NCBI RefSeq assembly: GCF_900111555.1
Contig: NZ_FOHZ01000027.1
Location: forward strand, 1 to 37,494
DNA length: 37,494 nucleotides
Reading direction: 5' to 3'
DNA from: Marinobacter segnicrescens
Lineage (GTDB): Bacteria; Pseudomonadota; Gammaproteobacteria; Pseudomonadales; Oleiphilaceae
How positions within the stretch are numbered: the stretch's first letter is position 1; the number at the start of each line of letters is the position of its first letter. Positions 25,445 through 34,138 of the stretch are shown piece by piece. The notes beneath the pieces were generated by a model. It searched no databases. It was not told where the DNA came from and was given only the letters and a program-made list of their open reading frames with translations. A program made the position numbers and the translations under genes.

Positions 25445-26485
25445 CTATAACCCCAAAGAGCCGATACCCAGGCTGTCGTTGGTGTCTCTGATCGACGTTT
25501 CCGCATCGGGTTCGGCCCCGGTCAGTGCGCGTATGGCATCGATGGTTTCCGGAACAACAATCGCCTGGTTGTCGACCATATAGGCATAAAACAGCTCATT
25601 GCCCTGCACTTTGAGCATGTCTTCCCAAAGCGCGACTTCATACAGGCTGTCGTGAGGTCGGCCAAGGTCGGCCATCAACTCCTTGACGCTGTTGATCGCG
25701 CTTAGCCCGTCGCTGTTCCGGAGGAAAACAATGCGGGAGGAGGTGCGGAACGCATCGAGCACTTCGTCCTTGCTCGCCTCACGTGTCAGTTGAACGGACC
25801 AGTAGTGCAGGTGGGCCAGTGTCTCCGGAACCTTGACCGCCATGGTTACCACATCCAGGTCCGGGTCGACACTTTGGGCATCCGGGCCCTGGTGACTGGG
25901 AATCTCCGGCTCTGGCACGAGGGTATTCATGATCCCGCCCTGATGGCTCTCCCAGGGATCGGTGGCCCGGCGCAGAAGGGTTCCCCGTGCCCGGTCCAGC
26001 AAGCCGTGGCGTTTGAGTGCTGACAGGGTACGAATGATCGACGTTGTGTTGCACGATACGACACGGCTGCAGTCACGGCCGACAGCGCTCGCGTAGTTGG
26101 CCTCGGCAACGAATGAATGGCCCGTGCTTTCATGTTTCTCGCCGCCATGAACGATGTACTTGATGCCAAGCCGCCGGTAGGTTTCGATATTCTTGCTGGC
26201 CAGGTGTTTCGGTGTGCAGTCCACCACGATATCCGCGGCTCCAAGTAAGTCATCTAGAGAGCCGGAAACATCGAGCCCGGCTGCGCCCATAGCAACGGCG
26301 TGCTCTTCAGTCGCGCCGTACAGGGCATATCCTCTACTCAGCGCGGCCCTCACTCGCCAGTCCTGCGCGACATCAGCTACACCTGCTATGACCATGTCTT
26401 TTTGTACCGCAACGGCTTGTGCTACCCGCTTGCCGATAACGCCATAACCATTGACCGCGACACGAATAATTCTCTGACCGACCAT
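25445..26485 (-). CDS. Type II (archaeal-type) glyceraldehyde-3-phosphate dehydrogenase
   Basis: A 346-residue enzyme. The start at 26485 has GGGAGA nine bases upstream on the minus strand. Residues 12-20 (NGYGVIGKR) form the nucleotide-binding turn. The active-site motif SCNTTS places the nucleophile at C145, as in archaeal phosphorylating GAPDH, in contrast to the SCTTN of the common bacterial enzyme. HGGEKHESTGHSFV and the HLHYW region also match the archaeal form. It converts glyceraldehyde-3-phosphate to 1,3-bisphosphoglycerate with NAD(P). It is divergent from the copper ATPase, with an FNR box 138 bp upstream of its start. Confidence 0.93.
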   Translation of the reverse strand: MVGQRIIRVAVNGYGVIGKRVAQAVAVQKDMVIAGVADVAQDWRVRAALSRGYALYGATEEHAVAMGAAGLDVSGSLDDLLGAADIVVDCTPKHLASKNIETYRRLGIKYIVHGGEKHESTGHSFVAEANYASAVGRDCSRVVSCNTTSIIRTLSALKRHGLLDRARGTLLRRATDPWESHQGGIMNTLVPEPEIPSHQGPDAQSVDPDLDVVTMAVKVPETLAHLHYWSVQLTREASKDEVLDAFRTSSRIVFLRNSDGLSAINSVKELMADLGRPHDSLYEVALWEDMLKVQGNELFYAYMVDNQAIVVPETIDAIRALTGAEPDAETSIRDTNDSLGIGSLGL

Positions 26486-26622
26486 CTTTTGTATCTCCCA
26501 GTTTCTGAAGAGGAGCGAACGAACCGTGATATTTTCTAGGTGAACAGAGTATAGGCAAAGACTGAATTTCAGCTGAAAGTCCGGTTTGACGTGTACCTCA
26601 GGGCAATGGCTTTACCGAAAAG

Positions 26623-26636
26623 TTGATGGTGATCAA
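26623..26636. promoter_or_regulatory. Perfect FNR/ANR box between GAPDH and copper ATPase
   Basis: TTGATGGTGATCAA matches every fixed consensus base and is followed by an A run. It sits in the 301-bp divergent gap, 138 bp from the GAPDH start (26485) and 151 bp from the ATPase start (26787). One or both genes could be targets. No strong -10 element is visible on either side. The rest of the gap holds nothing else I can name. Confidence 0.75.
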
Positions 26637-26786
26637 AAAAAATGCAAAGCGCAGAAGTGCTTTTCAGGTTCAGTTCAGCCGGGTGTAGTGGAATGGGGTG
26701 CAGTAGAGGGCAACTACATTGCTTATGACCAGGTCGAACCTTGAGAGGCTCGAACGGTATGAAACCATCGAAAGGATGATCGGAAG

Positions 26787-29162
26787 ATGTCTGCCAAAGA
26801 AAATAGTTCTGCTATCAAAGATAGTGCTGGGAAGGAGTCGGAGGGCCAGTATACCTGCCCGATGCATCCGGAGGTCATATCTGATGAGCCTGGGAATTGC
26901 CCGAAATGCGGGATGCACCTTGTGCCTCTGGAAAACAATAAAGTGAGTTCTCATTCAGATCACTCTCACCATTGTTCTGGAGATCATGAAAAACCGTCAG
27001 GCGACGATCGAACATATGACCGTGTACCACCCGGGTATTCGGGGGTGGTTTACACTTGTCCCATGCACCCTCAAGTCCGACAGACAAAGCCCGGGGCATG
27101 TCCTCTGTGCGGTATGGGACTGGAGCAGGAATCGGCCACCGCGGAAGATGAGGGGCCCAACCCGGAGTTGGTGGACTTTTCTCATCGGCTCTGGGTTGCC
27201 CTGGCATTTTCAGTGCCCTTGCTGATTTTGACCATGACTCCCTATATCGGTGTCATGGCGGTTCGCGACTTCTTCGGTGAGCGTTTGTCACTCTGGATTG
27301 AACTGGTGCTTGCTACTCCTGTAATCCTATGGTCCGGCTGGCCCTTCTTTGCTCGCGGTTACATCTCGTTTCGGACAATGAACCTGAATATGTTCAGCCT
27401 GATCGGCATGGGAGTTGGGGCGGCCTATATCTTCAGCATCGTAGCGGTCCTTGTGCCAGGGATCTTCCCGGAAGGCTTCCGGGACTCCGAGGGTAACGTT
27501 GGCGTTTATTTTGAGGCGGCAGCCGTTATCGTCACGCTGGTCCTGCTGGGCCAGGTGATGGAACTGAGGGCCCGTGAGGGCACCGGTAAAGCCATACGTG
27601 CGTTGCTGGATATGGCCGCCAAAACGGCGCGCCTGATCCGGCCCGATGGAACCGAAACAGAGGTTGCTCTGGAGGATGTGAAGGTCGGTGATCACCTGCG
27701 GGTGCGGCCTGGTGACAAGGTGCCGGTGGATGGTGTTGTTGTTGAAGGCCGGTCTTCCGTTGATGAATCTATGATTTCGGGGGAGCCGGTTCCGGTAGAG
27801 AAAGTGGAGGGAGACAAAGTAACCGGGGCCACCATCAACGGTACCGGAAGCCTTGTTATGGAGGCGACCCGGGTTGGCGCAGATACTACGCTCAGTCAAA
27901 TCGTCGAGATGGTTGCCAATGCCCAGCGCAGCCGCGCGCCTATCCAGAAGTTTGCCGATATGGTGGCCGGCAAGTTCGTACCAGCGGTTATTGTCGTGGC
28001 GGCCCTGTCCTTTGTGGCGTGGGCCATCTGGGGGCCGGTACCAGCTTTGTCGTATGCGCTCGTGTCTGCGGTTGCGGTGCTTATCATCGCTTGCCCTTGC
28101 GCATTGGGGTTGGCTACGCCTATGTCGATCATGACGGCTACGGGGCGCGGTGCCCAGTTAGGTGTGCTGATTAAGAACGCCGAAGCGCTGGAGCGTTTTG
28201 CCAAGGTGGATACCTTGATTGTGGATAAAACCGGTACCTTGACGGAAGGCAAGCCCAGACTAGTGGCGGTGCTGCCGGAATCGGGTCATGACGAGACCGA
28301 GGTCCTCAGGCTTGCGGCCACACTGGAGAAAGGGTCAGAGCATCCGCTCGCTGAAGCCATCGTTTCAGGCGCCGAGGCACGTAACGTGATGCTTGGAAAG
28401 GCCGATGACTTTGAAGCCGTTACAGGCAAGGGGGTCAAGGGTGTTGTGGATGGCAAGTCAGTGGCTTTGGGCAATGCCAAACTACTGGAAGAGCTGGGCT
28501 TGGACGGTGGCCATCTGATGGAGGTTGCCAATAGCAGACGCGATGAAGGCGAAACGGTCATGTTTGTGGTGCTTAACGGCGCCGTTGCAGGCCTTGTCAG
28601 CGTAGCCGACCCGGTCAAGGAAACGACACCCGCTGCGCTCAAGGCCCTCCACGCCGCTGGCTTCCGCATAATTATGGCAACTGGCGACAATGAGCGCACG
28701 GCAAAGGCGGTGGCGGGTAAACTCGGTATCGATGAGATTCGTGCCGATGTGCTGCCAGAGGACAAGGCCAGCATCATTCGCGAACTTCAGAGCCAGGGGC
28801 GCAAGGTAGCGATGGCGGGGGACGGCGTGAATGACGCACCCGCCCTGGCCCAGGCCGATGTTGGTATTGCAATGGGAACCGGCGCGGATGTCGCCATTGA
28901 GAGCGCGGGCTTTACCTTGGTTAAGGGTAACCTCGATGGCATTGTCCGCGCCAGACGGTTGTCCCAGGCGACGATGCGAAATATCAAGCAGAACCTGTTT
29001 TTTGCCTTGGTCTACAACGGTGCGGGTGTGCCGGTGGCTGCTGGTGTGCTCTACCCATTCTTTGGCATCCTGATAGGACCTATCTTTGCCGCTTTTGCAA
29101 TGAGCGCGTCCTCATTGTCGGTGGTAATGAACTCCCTGCGTTTGCGTCGAGAGAAAGTCTAG
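26787..29162 (+). CDS. copA: Copper-translocating P1B-type ATPase with two CPMHP metal-binding domains
   Basis: A 791-residue inner-membrane copper exporter. Instead of HMA domains, the N-terminus has two short heavy-metal-binding domains, YTCPMHPEV...CPKCGM (22-43) and YTCPMHPQV...CPLCGM (89-110), with a His-rich linker between. The core has SGEPVPV (TGE-type loop), the transport motif C436-P437-C438, the phosphorylated D480 in DKTGTLT, SEHPLAEAI, and AGDGVNDAP. The last helix carries the MSASSLSVVMNSLRL block typical of Cu(I) pumps. All catalytic residues look intact. The CPC motif contrasts with the CPD of the other ATPase in this window. Confidence 0.94.
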   Translation: MSAKENSSAIKDSAGKESEGQYTCPMHPEVISDEPGNCPKCGMHLVPLENNKVSSHSDHSHHCSGDHEKPSGDDRTYDRVPPGYSGVVYTCPMHPQVRQTKPGACPLCGMGLEQESATAEDEGPNPELVDFSHRLWVALAFSVPLLILTMTPYIGVMAVRDFFGERLSLWIELVLATPVILWSGWPFFARGYISFRTMNLNMFSLIGMGVGAAYIFSIVAVLVPGIFPEGFRDSEGNVGVYFEAAAVIVTLVLLGQVMELRAREGTGKAIRALLDMAAKTARLIRPDGTETEVALEDVKVGDHLRVRPGDKVPVDGVVVEGRSSVDESMISGEPVPVEKVEGDKVTGATINGTGSLVMEATRVGADTTLSQIVEMVANAQRSRAPIQKFADMVAGKFVPAVIVVAALSFVAWAIWGPVPALSYALVSAVAVLIIACPCALGLATPMSIMTATGRGAQLGVLIKNAEALERFAKVDTLIVDKTGTLTEGKPRLVAVLPESGHDETEVLRLAATLEKGSEHPLAEAIVSGAEARNVMLGKADDFEAVTGKGVKGVVDGKSVALGNAKLLEELGLDGGHLMEVANSRRDEGETVMFVVLNGAVAGLVSVADPVKETTPAALKALHAAGFRIIMATGDNERTAKAVAGKLGIDEIRADVLPEDKASIIRELQSQGRKVAMAGDGVNDAPALAQADVGIAMGTGADVAIESAGFTLVKGNLDGIVRARRLSQATMRNIKQNLFFALVYNGAGVPVAAGVLYPFFGILIGPIFAAFAMSASSLSVVMNSLRLRREKV

Positions 29163-29183
29163 GCGCGAAACGACCATATCGAT

Positions 29184-29229
29184 GACCTCTCACTGGTAGC
29201 CCTATCCTGTGGCTCTCAGTGCTGAGGTC
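29184..29229. repeat. Long imperfect inverted repeat between copper ATPase and lactate dehydrogenase
   Basis: Three nested stem blocks pair: GACCTC (29184-29189) with GAGGTC (29224-29229), CACTG (29191-29195) with CAGTG (29217-29221), and AGCC (29198-29201) with GGCT (29211-29214), around a nine-base loop. No T run follows, so it is not a clear intrinsic terminator. It could be a weak terminator, an RNA-stabilising hairpin or an operator. Confidence 0.55.
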
Positions 29230-29261
29230 GGAGTAAAAATGAGTTTGGCCAGGGAAAGCTA

Positions 29262-30269
29262 ATGAAAATTGTGTTCTTTGAGGCAGAGAAGTGGGAGTGC
29301 GATATTTTGCAGCATGCCTGCTGCAATCATGAGGTTGTCTTCACGGACGAGGAACTCGGAATAGACAACGTTGGGTTATACAGGGACGCCGATATCATCT
29401 CACCCTTCGTTCATTCAGCCCTGGATCGTTCGGTACTTGAGTGCTTTGAGCATCTGAAATTTGTCGCTACCCGGTCGACGGGATACGACCATATCGATTT
29501 GGAGTATTGCACCAGAAATGCGATTCCAGTCAGCAATGTGCCCGTCTACGGTGACCAGACTGTTGCGGAGCATGTTTTTGCGCTGCTCCTTGCCATTAGC
29601 CACAAGATTCCAGAGGCGATCAATCGCACTCGCAAGGGGGATTTTTCGCAGAAAGGCCTGCAGGGATTCGATCTGCAAGGCAAAACCCTTGGAGTGATCG
29701 GTACCGGTGCTATCGGTAAGCGTGTTGTGGAAATCGCGCAAGGGTTTCGTCTGAACGTTCTTGCCTGCGATCCCAAGCCGGATTACGTATTCGCGGACCG
29801 ATATAACGTGTCTTACGTCGATTTGGATGGTCTTCTTGAGCAGTCCGATGTTGTGACGCTGCACGTTCCTGGCAGCAAATCGGCCAAGCATCTTCTGTCG
29901 GACAGGGAGTTCGCCCGGATGAAGCGCGGGGTTGTCCTGATTAATACCGCTCGCGGCTCCATTGTTGATACCCAGGCTTTGCTGCACGCGCTGGCGGATG
30001 GGAAGGTGTCGGCTGCCGGTCTTGATGTACTGCCGGATGAGCCCTCCATCAGGGAAGAGGTGGAATTGATCCGCTCTTTTTTTGACAAGGAACATGATCT
30101 GGAAACGCTGTTTGCCAACCATGTTCTTCAGCACATGAGAAACGTCATCGTCACCCCCCACAGTGCGTTCAATACGAAAGAGGCTGTCGAAAGAATCCTC
30201 AAGACCACTGGCGAAAACATTGTTGGCTTCATCGAGGGTGCCCCCCGCAATCTTGTGAATAAACACTGA
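29262..30269 (+). CDS. ldhA: D-lactate dehydrogenase (D-2-hydroxyacid dehydrogenase family)
   Basis: A 335-residue enzyme. The Rossmann motif GTGAIG is at 147-152. The arginine motif NTARGSIVDT, the acid-residue region GLDVLPDEP and the histidine motif VTPHSAFNT are present in order. RSTGYDHIDL in the first domain is typical of fermentative D-LDH. It reduces pyruvate to D-lactate with NADH, restoring NAD when oxygen is absent. Other 2-hydroxyacids are possible substrates. It sits 99 bp after the copper ATPase on the same strand, with a hairpin in the gap. Confidence 0.9.
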   Translation: MKIVFFEAEKWECDILQHACCNHEVVFTDEELGIDNVGLYRDADIISPFVHSALDRSVLECFEHLKFVATRSTGYDHIDLEYCTRNAIPVSNVPVYGDQTVAEHVFALLLAISHKIPEAINRTRKGDFSQKGLQGFDLQGKTLGVIGTGAIGKRVVEIAQGFRLNVLACDPKPDYVFADRYNVSYVDLDGLLEQSDVVTLHVPGSKSAKHLLSDREFARMKRGVVLINTARGSIVDTQALLHALADGKVSAAGLDVLPDEPSIREEVELIRSFFDKEHDLETLFANHVLQHMRNVIVTPHSAFNTKEAVERILKTTGENIVGFIEGAPRNLVNKH

Positions 30270-30285
30270 GCCAGGATGGTTTTTT

Positions 30286-30975
30286 ATGCCGATGCTCTAT
30301 ACCTATTTGATCTGGAGCGTGTTGTTGGTGCTTCTGTGGAGTGTGGTTTTCGTCTTTACCCGCAACAAGAAGAAAATGCTGACAATGAGTCTTGGTACCG
30401 CTCCCCTGGGGTTAACGGAGCCGCTTTTTTACCCGGAATACTGGAGCCCTCCAACGTTGTTCGGATTGGGGGAAAACTACGGCTTTGATGTCGAGAGTAT
30501 TCTGTTCTCTTTCGCCGTGGGTGGCTTGGCCAGTACGCTTTATGAGCTCGGATCGACCACGAAAGCAAAGTCAATACCGAGTGACTATAAACTGGGGAGG
30601 ATGCATCGGTTTCATGCGTTGGCTTTGAGCTCCCCGGTTTTAGTGTTTGCCTTCCTGGAACTGACCACCAGTCTCAACTCAATATATACCGCCTCTATGG
30701 GGCTCTTGGCTGGGGCCATCAGCACTGTTATTTGTCGAGTCGATCTTCTCGATGGTGCGATAAAAGGTGCCGCAATATTTTCGCTGTTTTATTTCGTTTT
30801 TTTCAGTGCGATGAACTGGTCACACCCAAACTTTGTTGATCTTTACTGGAACAACGAAGCGATCAGCGGGTTCAGGGTTTTTGGGGTCCCGGTCGAGGAG
30901 CTGCTCTTTGCCGCCACGTTAGGCGCACTTTGGAGTAATTTCTACGAGCATCGCTATTGGCAGAGTAGGGTATAA
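30286..30975 (+). CDS. Membrane protein with lycopene-cyclase-type domain
   Basis: A 229-residue protein with about six to seven hydrophobic helices. Two motifs recall the CrtYcd/CarR-type lycopene cyclase domain: EPLFYPEYWSPPTLFGLG near residue 45 and FGVPVEELLFA near the C-terminus, the latter containing the conserved PxEE. No carotenoid genes are present in the window, so true cyclase activity is doubtful. The ATG at 30286 is 17 bp after the lactate dehydrogenase stop; a second ATG two codons later is possible. Likely co-transcribed with ldhA and the BCCT gene. Confidence 0.7.
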   Translation: MPMLYTYLIWSVLLVLLWSVVFVFTRNKKKMLTMSLGTAPLGLTEPLFYPEYWSPPTLFGLGENYGFDVESILFSFAVGGLASTLYELGSTTKAKSIPSDYKLGRMHRFHALALSSPVLVFAFLELTTSLNSIYTASMGLLAGAISTVICRVDLLDGAIKGAAIFSLFYFVFFSAMNWSHPNFVDLYWNNEAISGFRVFGVPVEELLFAATLGALWSNFYEHRYWQSRV

Positions 30976-30991
30976 CAAAAGGCTAATCATC

Positions 30992-32575
30992 ATGCGGAAC
31001 GTTATAGGCAATAGCCATCTCCAACAACCCATTTTGCCGTCACTATTTAGCATTGGAGCCATTGGTTTGACCCTCGCTGGCGCGCTGATCTGGCAGTCTG
31101 AGTTTGCGTATGCGCTCGCTTACGTTTCTTCGTCCGTCGATGGTCTGCTGCGCTGGTGGTATGTGGCACTGGTTGCGTTTCTGACGGCATTTGTATTGTG
31201 GTTGGGACTGGGCCGCTATAAGAACGTCCGTCTTGGTAAAGATTATGAGCAACCCGAATATCGGCTTTTTCCCTGGTTGGCGATGCTGTTTGCGGCTGGA
31301 ACCGGGGTAGGACTCCTGTTCTGGAGCATTGCCGAGCCGATCATGCACTTCCAGGGTAACCCTTTTGCTCCAGAGGGCTTTACCCCCTCCGCAGCGTCCA
31401 CCGCAATTCAATTGTCGTTTTTCCACTGGGGGCTTAACGGGTGGGCTATTTTTGCAATGGTCGCTATTGCGTTCGGATACTTCAGTTATCGGCAAGACCT
31501 CCCGCTCGCCCCTCGTTCTGCGTTGTTTCCGTTTATTGGCGAGAAAATCTTTGGGTTCTGGGGGCATTTGGTGGACGCCCTCGCTGTTTTTGCTACCGTT
31601 TTTGGTCTGGCGACCACGCTGGGGCTGGGGGCCCGTCAGACTGGCACTGGCCTTAAGTGGCTTTTTTCTGTGGAGGCCTCCCTTTGGGTAGAGTTGTCAG
31701 TGGTGACAGTGGTTACCATGATCGCGACGATTTCGGTGGTGTCCGGGGTAAGGCGAGGCGTCAAGATATTGAGTGAGATGAATCTTTGGCTAACGCTGGT
31801 TTTGCTGGCAGCTTTTATGGTGATTGGCCCATTTGATTACATGGCTGGGTTGTTGGTTCAGGAAATCGGCGGATACCTCGATAACCTGTTAGTTATGACA
31901 TTCTATGTTGGCGCCAATGAACCGGGGAACTGGCAATCGACCTGGACGGTGTTTTTCTGGGGCTGGTGGTTAGCGTGGTCACCTTTTGTCGGGCTGTTTA
32001 TCGCCCGGATATCCCGCGGGCGCACCTTGAGAGAGTTTGTTTTCGGAGTTCTTCTTTTACCAACGCTGGTGACCTTCGTTTGGATCGCGGTGATGGGGGG
32101 GGCTGCGCTCCACAGCGAACTCTTTAGTGGCGGCGGGATCGTTGACGCGGTCAACAAAGACATCGCCTATGCACTCTTTGCCACCATCGAGCATCTGGGA
32201 GCTCCTGAGTCACTTAAATTTGTCATGGGTCTGGTCGCAACCCTCCTCATCGGCATCTACTTTATAACGTCTGCGGACTCGGGCGCATTGGTCGTCAATA
32301 TCATTTTGTCGGGAGGAAAACTTGAGCCTCCGAAAGCGTCAAAAGCCGGTTGGGCCATTGCCAATGGGGTGCTGACAGCTGTGCTGCTGGTGGCTGGAGG
32401 GATTGCCGTCCTTCAGGATGCGGTCATACTTGCGGCTTTGCCGTTCTCACTGGTTATTGTTGCTATGACTGCCGGCCTGTTGAAGGCGCTGCATCATGAG
32501 CCCCTGGTAGCACCCAGAGAAGGTTGTAAGCAACATCGGGCTGCTGAGCCATGGACAGGAGCAGATCAAGCATGA
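30992..32575 (+). CDS. BCCT-family betaine/carnitine/choline transporter
   Basis: A 527-residue inner-membrane protein with about 12 helices. The diagnostic Trp-rich segment FFWGWWLAWSPFVGLFIARI, followed by SRGRTLREF, is present, as are the early FAAGTGVGLLFWSIAEP and the FITSADSGALVV near the end. BCCT carriers take up quaternary ammonium osmolytes with Na or H ions, or exchange them. The C-terminal tail is short, so osmotic self-sensing like BetP is less likely. It starts 16 bp after the lycopene-cyclase-domain gene. The substrate is not predictable from the sequence alone. Confidence 0.93.
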   Translation: MRNVIGNSHLQQPILPSLFSIGAIGLTLAGALIWQSEFAYALAYVSSSVDGLLRWWYVALVAFLTAFVLWLGLGRYKNVRLGKDYEQPEYRLFPWLAMLFAAGTGVGLLFWSIAEPIMHFQGNPFAPEGFTPSAASTAIQLSFFHWGLNGWAIFAMVAIAFGYFSYRQDLPLAPRSALFPFIGEKIFGFWGHLVDALAVFATVFGLATTLGLGARQTGTGLKWLFSVEASLWVELSVVTVVTMIATISVVSGVRRGVKILSEMNLWLTLVLLAAFMVIGPFDYMAGLLVQEIGGYLDNLLVMTFYVGANEPGNWQSTWTVFFWGWWLAWSPFVGLFIARISRGRTLREFVFGVLLLPTLVTFVWIAVMGGAALHSELFSGGGIVDAVNKDIAYALFATIEHLGAPESLKFVMGLVATLLIGIYFITSADSGALVVNIILSGGKLEPPKASKAGWAIANGVLTAVLLVAGGIAVLQDAVILAALPFSLVIVAMTAGLLKALHHEPLVAPREGCKQHRAAEPWTGADQA

Positions 32576-32600
32576 ACATCACCTGGCAGTATCTGCCCGT

Positions 32601-32618
32601 AGTGTGAATAGTCACACT
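32601..32618. terminator. Short inverted repeat between convergent genes
   Basis: AGTGTGA (32601-32607) pairs with TCACACT (32612-32618) across a four-base loop. It lies between the BCCT gene and the minus-strand ATP-grasp gene and includes the latter's stop codon. There is no T run, so its action as a terminator is uncertain. Confidence 0.35.
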
Positions 32619-33946
32619 TGGAAGACCGGTGCAAACCCGCCTCCTGGCGTGCGAAAGTTGGTTGTCTGGCCCTGATATATCCTCGCGGCAACCAGCAGAC
32701 TTTTGCCGGCGTAGGTATACAGGCGAATGTCGACCTTTCTGGTGGTCACCGCATCGTCAATTCGTAGAGTTCGTTCTCCAGCGGGGACGAGATCTTGTGC
32801 GATATAGCCGCCATCCAGAATGTTTTCGAAAACACGCCGGGTCATCTTGTCGCCCCGGTAGACACCCTTGCTGCCGTGACCTGCAACCGGCTTAAAAAAC
32901 AATTGGCGCCGAGCGCTCCACAACGCCGCAGCATCTTCACTCGAAACCAGCCGGGTCTTCGGCACGGCGTCTTCCAGGCAGCCCGCATCCGCTAAGCTCA
33001 GTCCCCAGTCGAGTAGAGTCTGCGGGGCTGACAACAAGGTCAGGTTTCGCTTATCGGCCAGAATGGCATGAACTCGGGGGTTGGGAGTTACAACCACGGC
33101 GCCGTCCAGATACGCACGTCTTAATGCCGCATGAGCCGTGGCGTCCAGTGAAAAGTCCACCAGCCTGTTGTAAACCATACAAATGGGCTTACCACGGGCT
33201 GTCAGTCGCCCATCGGCATACACAAGCTCTGAGGGATCGAGTATCAACGCCTCAATTCCTTTGGTCTGGAAAAGTTGTTGGGCCAACTGGAATTCGGGAA
33301 ACATAAACTGGGTCTTCGGGGCATCATCAACTATCGCCAGGCAGTTGGGTACCGAAGTGGCATGCTGTCTTTGCCACTCCTGTTTGAACATCGTCAACAC
33401 TGCATCCTCGAATCCGTCGAGCTCGCTACGGGTTACTGCGGTCTGTTGAGATGGGTTACAGCAGCGATGCTGGGCTCTCGCCAGCACAACGTTCAGGAAG
33501 GCACCTCCGGCATTGGTGTTGATCTCTATCAGCCGGGGGCCGTCGGGACCCAGGTGAAAGTCGTAACCCATGAATGCCCCAATGGGGCCCGGATTGAACT
33601 GTGCGATTTTTGGTGCCCAGGACAGAACTCGTTCACGAAACGACGGAAGTTCGGTGGCCGATTCGATCGCTTGGACGATCCTTTCCATCGCAGCTATGTC
33701 GGATCTGGGAACAAAAATCGGTGTGTTTGAAAAAAGCTGGTCGAACTCGGCGAACTCTGACGGTCCACTTCCAGCATCGATAAGAATGCTTCTGAGGCTC
33801 TTGTTGAGCGCTTTACGGTCGAGAGTGATGCAGTAGCAATGGCGATTGAGCTTGTAGGCTCGACTGTCGGCTAATCGTTGGTTTTTGTGGATAGGTTCGG
33901 GCATCAGGAGTCCGTTGGTCGAGAGTTTCACTGATTGTAATCGCAT
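32612..33946 (-). CDS. ATP-grasp-like protein of unknown substrate
   Basis: A 444-residue soluble protein. The segment GPDGPRLIEINTNAGGAFLN near residue 135 resembles the metal-binding acid-Asn strand of ATP-grasp enzymes. KTRLVSS...RRQLFFKPVAGHGSKGVYRG around residue 350 looks like the nucleotide-binding lysine and glycine loop. The order of these blocks (metal site before nucleotide loop) appears permuted relative to usual ATP-grasp ligases. The function is not recognised; peptide or amide ligase chemistry is possible. The start could be 33946 or the ATG at 33904, neither with a strong ribosome site. It is a single gene on the minus strand. Confidence 0.7.
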   Translation of the reverse strand: MRLQSVKLSTNGLLMPEPIHKNQRLADSRAYKLNRHCYCITLDRKALNKSLRSILIDAGSGPSEFAEFDQLFSNTPIFVPRSDIAAMERIVQAIESATELPSFRERVLSWAPKIAQFNPGPIGAFMGYDFHLGPDGPRLIEINTNAGGAFLNVVLARAQHRCCNPSQQTAVTRSELDGFEDAVLTMFKQEWQRQHATSVPNCLAIVDDAPKTQFMFPEFQLAQQLFQTKGIEALILDPSELVYADGRLTARGKPICMVYNRLVDFSLDATAHAALRRAYLDGAVVVTPNPRVHAILADKRNLTLLSAPQTLLDWGLSLADAGCLEDAVPKTRLVSSEDAAALWSARRQLFFKPVAGHGSKGVYRGDKMTRRVFENILDGGYIAQDLVPAGERTLRIDDAVTTRKVDIRLYTYAGKSLLVAARIYQGQTTNFRTPGGGFAPVFQV

Positions 33947-33977
33947 ACTTGAAATTCAAAAAAACCTATCTCCCATG

Positions 33978-33993
33978 TGTGATCTACGTCAAA
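33978..33993. promoter_or_regulatory. Weak CRP/FNR-type site
   Basis: TGTGATCTACGTCAAA is a dyad close to the FNR-family pattern; GTGAT-N4-GTCAA differs from TTGAT-N4-GTCAA at one base. It lies 32 bp upstream of the minus-strand ATP-grasp start and 146 bp before the propeller gene at 34139. It is a candidate only. Confidence 0.35.
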
Positions 33994-34138
33994 TAGATTC
34001 ATACTTCAGATCTGTTTTCAGGTCTGTTTCAGTTCCGCGTGTTGAACTATCGCTAGGTAAGTTGGCTCTCTCTACCCATCTTAGACTCTCCCGATAGGTA
34101 GCAGACTGGTACTACACGATGATTCAGGCGGCAGAACT

